Assembly: GCA_046351455.1 (NCBI GenBank)
Contig: JAXLYM010000021.1
Coordinates: 100,930 to 164,929 of the forward strand
DNA: 64,000 nucleotides
Reading direction: 5' to 3'
Source: JADJRH01 sp046351455
Lineage (GTDB): Bacteria; Myxococcota_A; Polyangia; Polyangiales; Polyangiaceae
This document shows, piece by piece, positions 16,436-24,651 of the stretch (position 1 is its first letter; the number at the start of each line of letters is the position of its first letter). The position numbers and the translations under genes were made by a program. A model generated the notes under the pieces. That model saw nothing but the letters and a program-made list of their open reading frames with translations. It did not search any database and had not been told where the DNA came from.

Positions 16436-17326
16436 ATGAACCGGGAAGAGGAAGTGCTGCCGTCCGATCTCCCGCCGGTGCGCTACAAGGGCCGAGTCTG
16501 GATCCGAGTGGGCCCGCGCCGGGCCGTCGCGACCGAGGCCGAGGAGCGGATCCTCGCGGAGCGCAGGACGGCGCTCGCGAAGACGTGGGACGCGCGGACA
16601 TGCCCGGAGAGCGCGCTCGAGGATCTGGCGCTCGACCTGTTCGCGCTCAGCTACAGGCCTTTCGCCGTGAGCAGCGATGTGATCCGCGACAACCACCGTC
16701 CGATCGAGTCGCAGCTCGCGGCGCTGCGGTTCTTCGACCAGAGACAGGCGTGTCCCACGAACGCGGGGGTCCTGTTGTTCGCCAAGGACCCTGTCTATTT
16801 CCACCCCGGAGCGTACGTGCAATACGTTCGTTACGCGGGCGCCTCTCTCGCCGACGACGTGACGAAGGAGCGGCGATACTCGGGCGATCTGCTCTCGGTG
16901 CTGCGCGGCCTCGACGAGCTCGCCGAAGAAGTGGAGGAGTCGCGGCCCGAGGCGCTCCCGTCCGGACGGGACCGGACGATCTCGGCGTATCCTCGCCGCG
17001 CGGTGCACGAGATCCTCATGAACGCGGTGATCCATCGCAACTACGAGGGATCGACGACGCCGGTCACGATCCACCACTTTCAGGATCGCATCGAGATCCG
17101 CAGCCCGGGAGGGCTGTACGGCGATCTCACCGAGGACGTGTTCCCCGAGGGCACCTCGTACCGCAACCCGATCCTCGCGGAGGCCGCGAAGACGCTCGGC
17201 TTCGTCAACCGCTACGGGCGCGGGATCGCGATGGCGCAGGACCTCCTCGCGAAGAACGGCTCTCCGGCGGCGGAATTCAAGATCCACCCGAACCAGATCG
17301 CGGTCACGCTGCGGAGACGGCCGTGA
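16436..17326 (+). CDS. AlbA_2/HATPase_c_4 ATP-binding protein, N-terminally shortened
   Basis: A 296-aa protein. It begins at the very end of an AlbA_2 (Schlafen-type DNA-binding) domain, at LPPVRYKGRVWIRVGPRRA (about 12-30). Relatives known to me have about 100 more residues before this point. The rest is a GHKL-type ATP-binding region: N-box EILMNAVIHRNY (about 184-195), G1 box IEIRSPGGLYGDL, and G2 box RYGRGIAMAQDLL. Full-length relatives are called RecG-like regulators and occur near toxin-antitoxin and defence loci. The missing N-terminus should remove the DNA- or RNA-binding part. The stop overlaps the ParA start (GTGA), implying joint action. Confidence 0.75.
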   Translation: MNREEEVLPSDLPPVRYKGRVWIRVGPRRAVATEAEERILAERRTALAKTWDARTCPESALEDLALDLFALSYRPFAVSSDVIRDNHRPIESQLAALRFFDQRQACPTNAGVLLFAKDPVYFHPGAYVQYVRYAGASLADDVTKERRYSGDLLSVLRGLDELAEEVEESRPEALPSGRDRTISAYPRRAVHEILMNAVIHRNYEGSTTPVTIHHFQDRIEIRSPGGLYGDLTEDVFPEGTSYRNPILAEAAKTLGFVNRYGRGIAMAQDLLAKNGSPAAEFKIHPNQIAVTLRRRP

Positions 17327-18324
17327 AGACGATCGCGTTCTTCAACAACATGGGTGGAGTCGGAAAGACATCGCTCGTCTTCCATCTGGCGTGGATGTTT
17401 CGACGGCTGGGGCTGTCCATCGTGGCGCTGGATCTGGATCCGCAGTCGAACCTCACATCGGCCTTCCTCCCCGAGAGTCGGCTGGCCGAGATGTGGGAAG
17501 ACGAGGGCGCGCGACGCACGGTCTTCGGCAGCGTCCGGCCTTCGCTCGAGCGCGCGGGCGACGTCGACGCTCCGCACGTGGAGGCGATTGAGTCGGACCT
17601 CTTCAGCCCGGATCTCGGCCTGGTCCCCGGGGATCTGGGGCTCGCGTCCTGCGAGGATCGACTCGCGGAGACCTGGCCCCGTTGCCTGGAGTCGAGCTGG
17701 AGCGACGTGGAGGACGGCTTTCGGGTGACGACCGCGTTCCATCGTGTCGCACGGTCGGCCGCGGAGGCGACGGGGGCAAACCTGGTGTTGATCGACGTCG
17801 GACCGAGCCTCGGGGCGATCAACCGCGCAGCCCTCGTCGCGTCCGATTACATCGTCGTTCCGCTCGCCGCCGATCTCTTTTCAATCCACGGGCTCCAGAG
17901 CCTCGGACCGACCTTGCGAGCGTGGCGGCGAGATTGGGCGATCCGCAAGAACGAGGCTGTGGTGCCGCGTCTCGGGTTGTCGTTGCCCGGAGGTGGCATG
18001 TCGCCGATCGGGTATGTCATGCTGGAGCACGCCGTACGCCGCGATCTTTGGGCTCGTCGCGTGCCGAGCGCCTATCGCACGCACGTGCTGGATCAGCCTA
18101 TCGGACCGCAGGCTCCGTCCACGGATCCTCACTTGCTCGGCACGATCCGTCACTATCGCAACCTTATGCCGATGGCGCAGCAGCGGCGGAAACCCATGTT
18201 CGAGCTGACCCCCGCGGACGGCGCGTTCGGTGGGCACGCCGCTGCGGTGCTCGACTGCCGCGAAGCCTTCGAGAAGCTGGCGCGCCGGATCGCCGGTGCC
18301 TGTGGGATCACGCTCCCGTCTTGA
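17323..18324 (+). CDS. ParA/MinD-like ATPase with altered Walker A
   Basis: A 333-aa protein from GTG 17323. The N-terminus is FFNNMGGVGKTSL (about 6-18), a ParA-type P-loop in which the signature lysine of KGGxGKT is replaced by Met while the second Lys is kept. LDLDPQSNLTSAFL (about 38-51) is the Walker A' region, and VLIDVGPSLGAINRAAL is the Walker B region with the typical switch. Classical ParA proteins use the signature lysine for ATP-dependent dimerisation and segregation of DNA or protein cargo. Its loss suggests altered dimer control. No ParB follows; the partner is the coupled HATPase protein. This argues for a regulatory or conflict role rather than plasmid partition. Confidence 0.8.
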   Translation: MKTIAFFNNMGGVGKTSLVFHLAWMFRRLGLSIVALDLDPQSNLTSAFLPESRLAEMWEDEGARRTVFGSVRPSLERAGDVDAPHVEAIESDLFSPDLGLVPGDLGLASCEDRLAETWPRCLESSWSDVEDGFRVTTAFHRVARSAAEATGANLVLIDVGPSLGAINRAALVASDYIVVPLAADLFSIHGLQSLGPTLRAWRRDWAIRKNEAVVPRLGLSLPGGGMSPIGYVMLEHAVRRDLWARRVPSAYRTHVLDQPIGPQAPSTDPHLLGTIRHYRNLMPMAQQRRKPMFELTPADGAFGGHAAAVLDCREAFEKLARRIAGACGITLPS

Positions 18325-18391
18325 CCTCGGAGCAGGGGTCCGACGTTTGGGGGACGCGCATTCGAGGGTCGCGTTTGGGGCGGTTCGCGGG

Positions 18392-18408
18392 TAATCTTGC
18401 CGGCTACG
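18392..18408 (+). promoter_or_regulatory. possible -10 element before the TamB-like gene
   Basis: TAATCT at 18392-18397 lies 11 bases before the ATG at 18409. A transcript from here would have a leader of only a few bases. No Shine-Dalgarno is seen. Confidence 0.35.
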
Positions 18409-21400
18409 ATGTCCGACACGAAGTCCCCGGAGGCCGCCGCGCCGCCCAAGAAGCCCACCAAGAAGCGCCGGGCCCTCAAGATCGGCGGCACGATCCTGGG
18501 GATTCCGCTGCTCCTCGCCACGCTCGGCGTCGGGTATCTGCACACGGGCCCAGGCAAGGCGAAGATCAAAGGCATCGTCGTCGACAAGCTGAAGGAGCGC
18601 GTCAACGGCTCCGTCGAGGTGGGCGTCGTCGACTACGCGCTCTTCGGCGACGTGAAGCTCGGTGACGTCCACCTCAAAGACGAAGCCGGGGTCGAAGGCG
18701 TCGGCCTCTCCTCGCTCACCATCTCCCCCTCCTGGGGCAACCTCCTCCACGGCAACCTCGTCATCGACAAGGTCGCTGTCTCCGGCATCGGCGTCCACAT
18801 CGTCAAAGACGCGGACGGCGGCTCCAACCTGAAGCGGCTCTTCAAACCGATCCCGGAAGACCCGAACAAGAAGCCTCTCTCGCGCCTCGTCACCGTCAAA
18901 TCGCTCACCATCGGGGACGTGGCGGTCGATATCCTGCAACCGGACGGCACCAAGGTGCTCGTCTCGAACGTGGCAGTCGACGGCTCGCTCGCGATCCTCC
19001 CCGCGAACAAGGACGTCGACGTGGAGATCACCAAGCTCGGCCTCTCCGTCGGCATCGACAAGGGCGAAAACAAGCTGAAGCTCGGCGTGAACGGCGTCGA
19101 GACGGGCATCACCGTCAAGCTGGAAAAGGGCGCTGGAAAGGCCACCTTGCACCCGCTCAAGGGCCGAGTCGCCCTCACCCTGCCGGAGCGGCAAGAGCGC
19201 GGGTTCGACATCGGACTGGCCGGCTTCTCCGCCGATATCGGGGAGAACGGGGTCGGCGTCTCGCTCGAAAAATTCCTCGCCGGCGCGGTGGCGCTCGCCT
19301 CCGTGGAGGTCAAGGGGCGCATGTCGAACGGCGCCATCGACGGCAAGCAGGACGCGGACGTGCTCGGGCTCAAGGTGTCCGGCGCGCGCGTCAACGAGCT
19401 GCTCGGCAAACCCGTGCTCGCGGGCGACATCGACGTGGAGACGCACATCCACGGTCCGCCCGACAAGATCGAGATCAACGGCAAGATCACCACGCCGGGC
19501 GCCGCCGTCGACATCGACGGATCGGTCGGCGTCGCGGACCCCACGAATCCCAGCTACGACGTCGGCGTCACGCTGCGTGATGTGGATACGGACAAGCTGC
19601 TCGCCCCGGAGATGGGCGTCTCGCGCGTCGCGGTCGACTCGGTGAAGGTGACCGTCAAGGGACAAGGCCCCAAGGTCGATACGGCCGGCGCCATCGCGAA
19701 GGTCAATGTCAGCGGCGTCACCGCGCGCGGCGTCCGCATGGATGGGCTCGATTTCGAAGGCGAGCTCGACAAGGGCGTCCTCAAGGTCAAATCCGTCGAG
19801 GTGAAGGGGATCGGGCAGAAGCTCACCGCCTCCGGAGAGGTGGAGATCGCGACGAAGAAGATCGATCTCAAGGTGGGAGTGAACGGGGATGTCGGGGACG
19901 CGCTCGCGCGGCTGCGGGACGCCGGGTTGCCCATCAAATCGAATTTGCCACGCGGGGCCGTGGTGTTGCCCGAGGGCGACTTGCAGGTGCACGCGAAAGG
20001 GCTCCTCGCCGGCGCGATCGACGTGCAGGTGTCCGCGAAGAAGATGACGGTGCTCGGCGGCTCGGTCGGGCTCGACGCGAAGGCCTCCTTGATTCGGCAC
20101 GATCCCCCGCTCGAAGACGGCAAGAAGGTCACCGTCACGGCGATGGACGCGGACGTGAAGATCGCCGGGATCAAGCTCTCTTCGATCCTCGCGATGCGCG
20201 GAAAGAAGCTGAAGGGCATGGACGGCACGCTCGCCGGCGATATCCATGTCGAGGGGACGCCGAAGGAGCCGCGCGCCAAGCTGATGCTCGGGCTCGCCAC
20301 CTCGCGCGAAGACAAGGGCAAATCGCTCCGACTCTCGATCTCCGGCGACGTGAACCCCACCCAGGCCGATCTCAACGTGGCGCTCACGCCGGTGGACGCT
20401 CAGAACAAGCTGCTGTCGCTGGCCGCCAAGCTGCCGCTCTCGATGGGCGGAGAGAAGAAGGGGATCGACCCGTACCGCGCGCTCGACGTGCACGCCGATC
20501 TGCCGAAGACGACCTTCGCCGAGATCTGGGAGTACGTGCCGAAGGACGCATTGCCAGGCATCCAGTTCCTGCCGAAGGGGGATGTCGCGCTCGGGCTCGA
20601 CGTGAAGGGGACGGCCGCGAAGCCCGAAGGCACGCTGAAGCTCGCGCTCACGTCGCACGCGAATTTCGCCAACCTCGAACAGGAGCAGAAGGTCGATCTG
20701 CAGGCCACGCTGAAGCCGACCGGAAACGGCACACAGCTCGCGGCGCACACGGATCTGGACCTCTGGCTCGACTCCGCGAAAGGCAAGCTCGTGCACGTCG
20801 GCGGGGACGTGGATCTGTCGCGCTCTCCCATCCTCGGCAAGCCGGAGATCGGGTATCGCGCCGGCGCGATGGTCGGCCCCGTGATGATGGCGGATCTGCC
20901 CGTGAAGCCGGAGCTGCAGGCGATGGGCGGGCTCCTCGGCGCGAAGATCGACGTGCAGGGCAATCGAGAGGACCTCACCGGCAAGGTGATCGTCACGGCG
21001 GACGGGCTCCGGCCCACCAAGCTCGGCGCCGTCGCGCTCAATGCGACCGTCGGAGTCAATGACGCGGACACCGACGTGGACGTGCGCGTGCGCGTCTCGG
21101 ACACGGTGGAAGGGGACCCGGCGTCGGATCTGCTCAAGGTGGCCGGCAAGGTCGGGCTCGGCGGAAAGAAGCTGTTCGCGACCCTCAAGGACAAGGAGCA
21201 CCTCGATCCCACGCTCGCGCTGGCCCTCGATATCCCGAAGCGCGCGCTCGCGTCGCTCAAGGTGCTGCGGCCCAACCTGGAGAAGGCGCCGGGCAACCTG
21301 ACTGGCTCCATCCCGATCACCGGCACCGCGAAGATGCCTCTCGCGAAGGGCGCCATCGCGATCACGGATGTCGCGCGCGTCGACGGGAAAACAGGCGGCG

Positions 21401-23046
21401 CCGGCATCTCGATCGACGTCAACAAGGACGCGATCGCCTTGCTCGTCGGCGTCGGAGAGACCAATGCCGCGGACGCGCCGCTCAAGATCGCGGTGAACGT
21501 CCCGCGCGACAAGGTAGCCGGCATGTCGAAGGGGGAAGTCCTCCCCGTCACCGCCACGATCCGGGCGAATTCGGCCGATCTGCGCACGCTCGTGCCCGCG
21601 CAGGCGATGGCCGACACCAAGGTGGATCTGTCCGGCAAGCTCGACTGGAACATGGATGTGAAGGCCAGCCTCGCGAAGGACGAGAAGCTCGGCACGCAGC
21701 TCAAAGAGGGCTCCATCACGGGCCTCCTCGACCTCAAGAGCGACGCCATCGGACTGCCCGGAACGAAGCGCGCGTACCGCGATATCGCGCTCACGCTGAA
21801 GGCGGACGACAAGGGCCTTCACCTCGACGCGCTGCGCGCCAAGGAGTCGGACCTGGACGAGAAAGAGCGCACGATCGCGATCAAGGCGGAGGTCGGCCTC
21901 GACAAGTTCAAGCCGACCAGCGCCGACGTGAAGCTCGCCGCCAACAAGTGGCTCGTGTTCGGGCCGCGGGCGCTCGGGTTCGCGGACGCGCCGCGCGGGA
22001 CGTTGACGCTCGACGCGACCGCGAAGGCCGAGCTCGACAAGCCCCTGAAGAAGGCCTCTCTCAACGTCACCAAGCTCGATCTGCTCTTGCCCGAGCGCTT
22101 CGAGCGCGCGCACCAGCCCGAGGACGTGCAGGTCGGCGACGTGTTCTATCTCGACGAGAAGAAGGTGGCGAAAGGCAAGCTGCCTGTCGCGCCCCCGCCC
22201 GAGGCCCCCAAAGAGGAGCCGAAAGCCGTCGCCGCCGCCGGGACGCCCGCGGCGGAAGAGGGCTTCGACGTCGACATCCACGTGGACAACGCGCGCCTCT
22301 TCCGCGCGCCCATCGACGTCCATCCGAAGGGCGATCTCAAGATCGCGATTCGCCCGAGCGGGCGCACGACGCGGGGCAAGCTCGTGGTGACCGGCGGTCA
22401 GCTCCAGCTCGGCGGCAAGCAACACACGGCGATGAACGGCTCGCTCACGTTCGACGACGAGCACCCGAAGGGCTGGCTGGATCTCAATTTCGCCCGCCAA
22501 CTGAAGCCGTCCCAGCTCCGCGACATCTCCGAGGCGAGCGGCGGGGACTCCGTGAAGGTGCACATGTTCGGCCCCATCACGGATTACAAGACGGTGCTCT
22601 CCGGCGCGGGCAGCCCCGGGGCCCTCTGGGACGTCCTCTCGATGCACAACACCGGACGCGAGCGCCACATCTCCGAGCCGGATCTCCCCGGTTCGATGGC
22701 GATCGACTTCCCGCAGCATGACAGTCTGTTGGTGCTAAGCTTCCTGTCCGTGAACCTGCCGCACCTGCTCTTCCTGGACCGGTTCGGCGCGTGGGCGGAC
22801 CCGTACGATCCTTCGAGCGCGTACGGTCGATTGAACCATTTCGAAGCGGAGCGCTACGTGGCGGACGACAAGGTCCGCGTGCGCGCGACGACGCGCCCCC
22901 CGACGGCCGGCGAGAGCGAGGCCGAGCTGGAGATTGACTATCTGCCGCTCAACACGGCGCGCATGATGTTCGGCATCGGCGCCCAGGGCGGCACGCGCGG
23001 CGGCGGCGGCCCCGGGTTTGTGTGGGAGTGGTCCAGCAAGGACTGA
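18409..23046 (+). CDS. TamB-like (DUF490/AsmA-type) translocation and assembly protein
   Basis: A 1545-aa protein. It has a Lys/Pro-rich cytoplasmic N-terminus, one membrane segment (GTILGIPLLLATLGVGYL, about 29-46), then a long run of beta-rich repeats typical of AsmA/TamB-type bridges (for example SLTISPSWGNLLHGNLVIDKV and TGGQLQLGGKQHTAMNGSLT). The C-terminal part matches the TamB/DUF490 domain, with FDDEHPKGWLDLNFAR and an ending in FVWEWSSKD. Such proteins span the periplasm and carry lipids or assemble outer-membrane proteins with TamA-like Omp85 partners. The TamA-like gene at 12104 is a likely partner, although three other genes and a divergent functional pair lie between. A Pro/Ala/Glu linker runs at about 1263-1285. 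The start is ATG 18409. Confidence 0.85.
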   Translation: MSDTKSPEAAAPPKKPTKKRRALKIGGTILGIPLLLATLGVGYLHTGPGKAKIKGIVVDKLKERVNGSVEVGVVDYALFGDVKLGDVHLKDEAGVEGVGLSSLTISPSWGNLLHGNLVIDKVAVSGIGVHIVKDADGGSNLKRLFKPIPEDPNKKPLSRLVTVKSLTIGDVAVDILQPDGTKVLVSNVAVDGSLAILPANKDVDVEITKLGLSVGIDKGENKLKLGVNGVETGITVKLEKGAGKATLHPLKGRVALTLPERQERGFDIGLAGFSADIGENGVGVSLEKFLAGAVALASVEVKGRMSNGAIDGKQDADVLGLKVSGARVNELLGKPVLAGDIDVETHIHGPPDKIEINGKITTPGAAVDIDGSVGVADPTNPSYDVGVTLRDVDTDKLLAPEMGVSRVAVDSVKVTVKGQGPKVDTAGAIAKVNVSGVTARGVRMDGLDFEGELDKGVLKVKSVEVKGIGQKLTASGEVEIATKKIDLKVGVNGDVGDALARLRDAGLPIKSNLPRGAVVLPEGDLQVHAKGLLAGAIDVQVSAKKMTVLGGSVGLDAKASLIRHDPPLEDGKKVTVTAMDADVKIAGIKLSSILAMRGKKLKGMDGTLAGDIHVEGTPKEPRAKLMLGLATSREDKGKSLRLSISGDVNPTQADLNVALTPVDAQNKLLSLAAKLPLSMGGEKKGIDPYRALDVHADLPKTTFAEIWEYVPKDALPGIQFLPKGDVALGLDVKGTAAKPEGTLKLALTSHANFANLEQEQKVDLQATLKPTGNGTQLAAHTDLDLWLDSAKGKLVHVGGDVDLSRSPILGKPEIGYRAGAMVGPVMMADLPVKPELQAMGGLLGAKIDVQGNREDLTGKVIVTADGLRPTKLGAVALNATVGVNDADTDVDVRVRVSDTVEGDPASDLLKVAGKVGLGGKKLFATLKDKEHLDPTLALALDIPKRALASLKVLRPNLEKAPGNLTGSIPITGTAKMPLAKGAIAITDVARVDGKTGGAGISIDVNKDAIALLVGVGETNAADAPLKIAVNVPRDKVAGMSKGEVLPVTATIRANSADLRTLVPAQAMADTKVDLSGKLDWNMDVKASLAKDEKLGTQLKEGSITGLLDLKSDAIGLPGTKRAYRDIALTLKADDKGLHLDALRAKESDLDEKERTIAIKAEVGLDKFKPTSADVKLAANKWLVFGPRALGFADAPRGTLTLDATAKAELDKPLKKASLNVTKLDLLLPERFERAHQPEDVQVGDVFYLDEKKVAKGKLPVAPPPEAPKEEPKAVAAAGTPAAEEGFDVDIHVDNARLFRAPIDVHPKGDLKIAIRPSGRTTRGKLVVTGGQLQLGGKQHTAMNGSLTFDDEHPKGWLDLNFARQLKPSQLRDISEASGGDSVKVHMFGPITDYKTVLSGAGSPGALWDVLSMHNTGRERHISEPDLPGSMAIDFPQHDSLLVLSFLSVNLPHLLFLDRFGAWADPYDPSSAYGRLNHFEAERYVADDKVRVRATTRPPTAGESEAELEIDYLPLNTARMMFGIGAQGGTRGGGGPGFVWEWSSKD

Positions 23047-23137
23047 CACGCTCCCGAACTGGCAATTACGCTTTTCCCATTTCCTTCTCAACCTCTCCCG
23101 CGTGCGCCGGACTCCGGCCCTTCACGAGCGGAGCAAC

Positions 23138-24565
23138 ATGTCCATGTCGAAGCGAATGCGAACAGCCATCCATCTCGCCGGCTTTGCGGTCTTCGCGGGC
23201 GCCCTCGCGGCCGCGTGCGGCGGCACCGGCAACGAGACGAGCGGACAGACCACGACCACGAGCGGCGGCGCCGGCGGCACGAGCGGCGCCGGCGCGAGCA
23301 CCGGGGCCAGCAGCGGCGGCGACTTGATCGGCACCGGCGGTCAGTGCGCCGGCATCAAGTGCGACATCCCGCAATGCGACGGGGACGCCACGACCACCAT
23401 CAGCGGCACGGTGTACGCGCCGGAGGGGAAGACGCCCCTCTACAACGTGGTGGTCTACGTCCCGAACGAGCCGCTCGCGCCCATCACGGACGGGGCGACG
23501 TGCGATATGTGCGGCTCCACGCTGAGCGGCAGCCCTATCGTGACGAACCTCACGGACACGAAGGGCCAGTTCGTCCTCAAGGACGTGCCAGCGGGCAAGA
23601 ATATCCCGCTCGTCATTCAGGTCGGCAAATGGCGCCGTCAAGTGACGATCCCGGAGGTGTTGCCCTGTCAGGACAACCCCCTCCCGGACCCGGAGATGAC
23701 GCGCCTGCCCAAGAAATCGAGCGAGGGCGATCTCCCGCGGATCGCGCTCACGACGGGCGGCGCGGATCCGCTCGAATGCCTGATGCGCAAGATCGGCCTC
23801 GACGACACGGAGTTCTCGACGCCGGACGGCGGCGGTCACGTGCACTTCTTCCACGGCGCGGGCGGCTCTTCGAAGTTCACGCCCGCCATCCAGAACGGCG
23901 ACTCCTTCCCGGACGTGACGTCGCTGTGGAGCTTCAAAGAGTCCTTGATGGCCTACGATATCGTCCTCATGGCCTGTGAGGGCAACCAGAACCCCAACGA
24001 AAAAGGCGCCGGCGCGCTCCAGGCCATGTACGACTACACGGCCTCCGGAGGCCGCGTGTTCGCCTCGCACTGGAACAACTACTGGCTGGAGATGGGGCCG
24101 GATCCGTTCCCGAAGACCGCCACCTACAACCACCAAGCGGACCTTCCGAACCCGATCACCGCGATAGTCGACACCAGCTTTCCGAAGGGCCAGGCGCTCG
24201 CGGACTGGCTCGTGAACGTGGGCGCCTCCTCGACGCTGGGCCAGATCCCCATCAAGGAGGCGCAGCACACGGTGGACGCGGCGAACCCCGAGATGTCGCA
24301 GCAGTGGATCTACCAGTCCGATTACAACTCGGTGCAATACTTCACCTTCAACACCCCGATCGACGCGATGCCCGACATGCAGTGTGGACGCGTGGTGTTC
24401 AGCGACATCCACGTCTCGTCCGGCGACCAGATCGGCCAGGATTTCCCGAAGGGCTGCGTCACGAACGAGATGTCCCCGCAGGAGAAGGCGCTGCTCTTCA
24501 TGCTGTTCGATCTCTCGTCCTGCATCCTGCCCGACGACACCCCGCCCGAAGATCCGCCGACGTGA
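23138..24565 (+). CDS. lipoprotein with carboxypeptidase-regulatory-like domain
   Basis: A 475-aa protein starting at ATG 23138. Signal peptide with lipobox LAAAC (about Cys27), a Gly/Thr/Ser tether to about residue 62, then a Cys-containing segment and a carboxypeptidase-regulatory-like (CarboxypepD_reg) beta-sandwich: ISGTVYAPEGKTPLYNVVVYVPN. The larger C-terminal half contains MAYDIVLMACEGNQ and SGGRVFASHWNNYW, a Rossmann-like fold resembling glutamine-amidotransferase (ThuA-like) domains without an evident catalytic Cys nucleophile. Many myxobacteria have paralogues; the function is not known. Outer-membrane anchoring is inferred. Confidence 0.8.
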   Translation: MSMSKRMRTAIHLAGFAVFAGALAAACGGTGNETSGQTTTTSGGAGGTSGAGASTGASSGGDLIGTGGQCAGIKCDIPQCDGDATTTISGTVYAPEGKTPLYNVVVYVPNEPLAPITDGATCDMCGSTLSGSPIVTNLTDTKGQFVLKDVPAGKNIPLVIQVGKWRRQVTIPEVLPCQDNPLPDPEMTRLPKKSSEGDLPRIALTTGGADPLECLMRKIGLDDTEFSTPDGGGHVHFFHGAGGSSKFTPAIQNGDSFPDVTSLWSFKESLMAYDIVLMACEGNQNPNEKGAGALQAMYDYTASGGRVFASHWNNYWLEMGPDPFPKTATYNHQADLPNPITAIVDTSFPKGQALADWLVNVGASSTLGQIPIKEAQHTVDAANPEMSQQWIYQSDYNSVQYFTFNTPIDAMPDMQCGRVVFSDIHVSSGDQIGQDFPKGCVTNEMSPQEKALLFMLFDLSSCILPDDTPPEDPPT

Positions 24566-24651
24566 CCACGCTGTGGGCCCTCGCGCCCGCAGCACGTGAT
24601 CATTGACGCCGCGGAGGCAATGGGGCAACACCGCCGAACGGGAGAGCGAAC

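Noticed and set aside
17881..22719. A 1612-codon open frame on the minus strand
   Set aside because: It is the antisense shadow of the TamB-like gene and reads as low-complexity Arg, Leu, Asp and His-rich sequence with no domain; high G+C leaves the opposite strand open.
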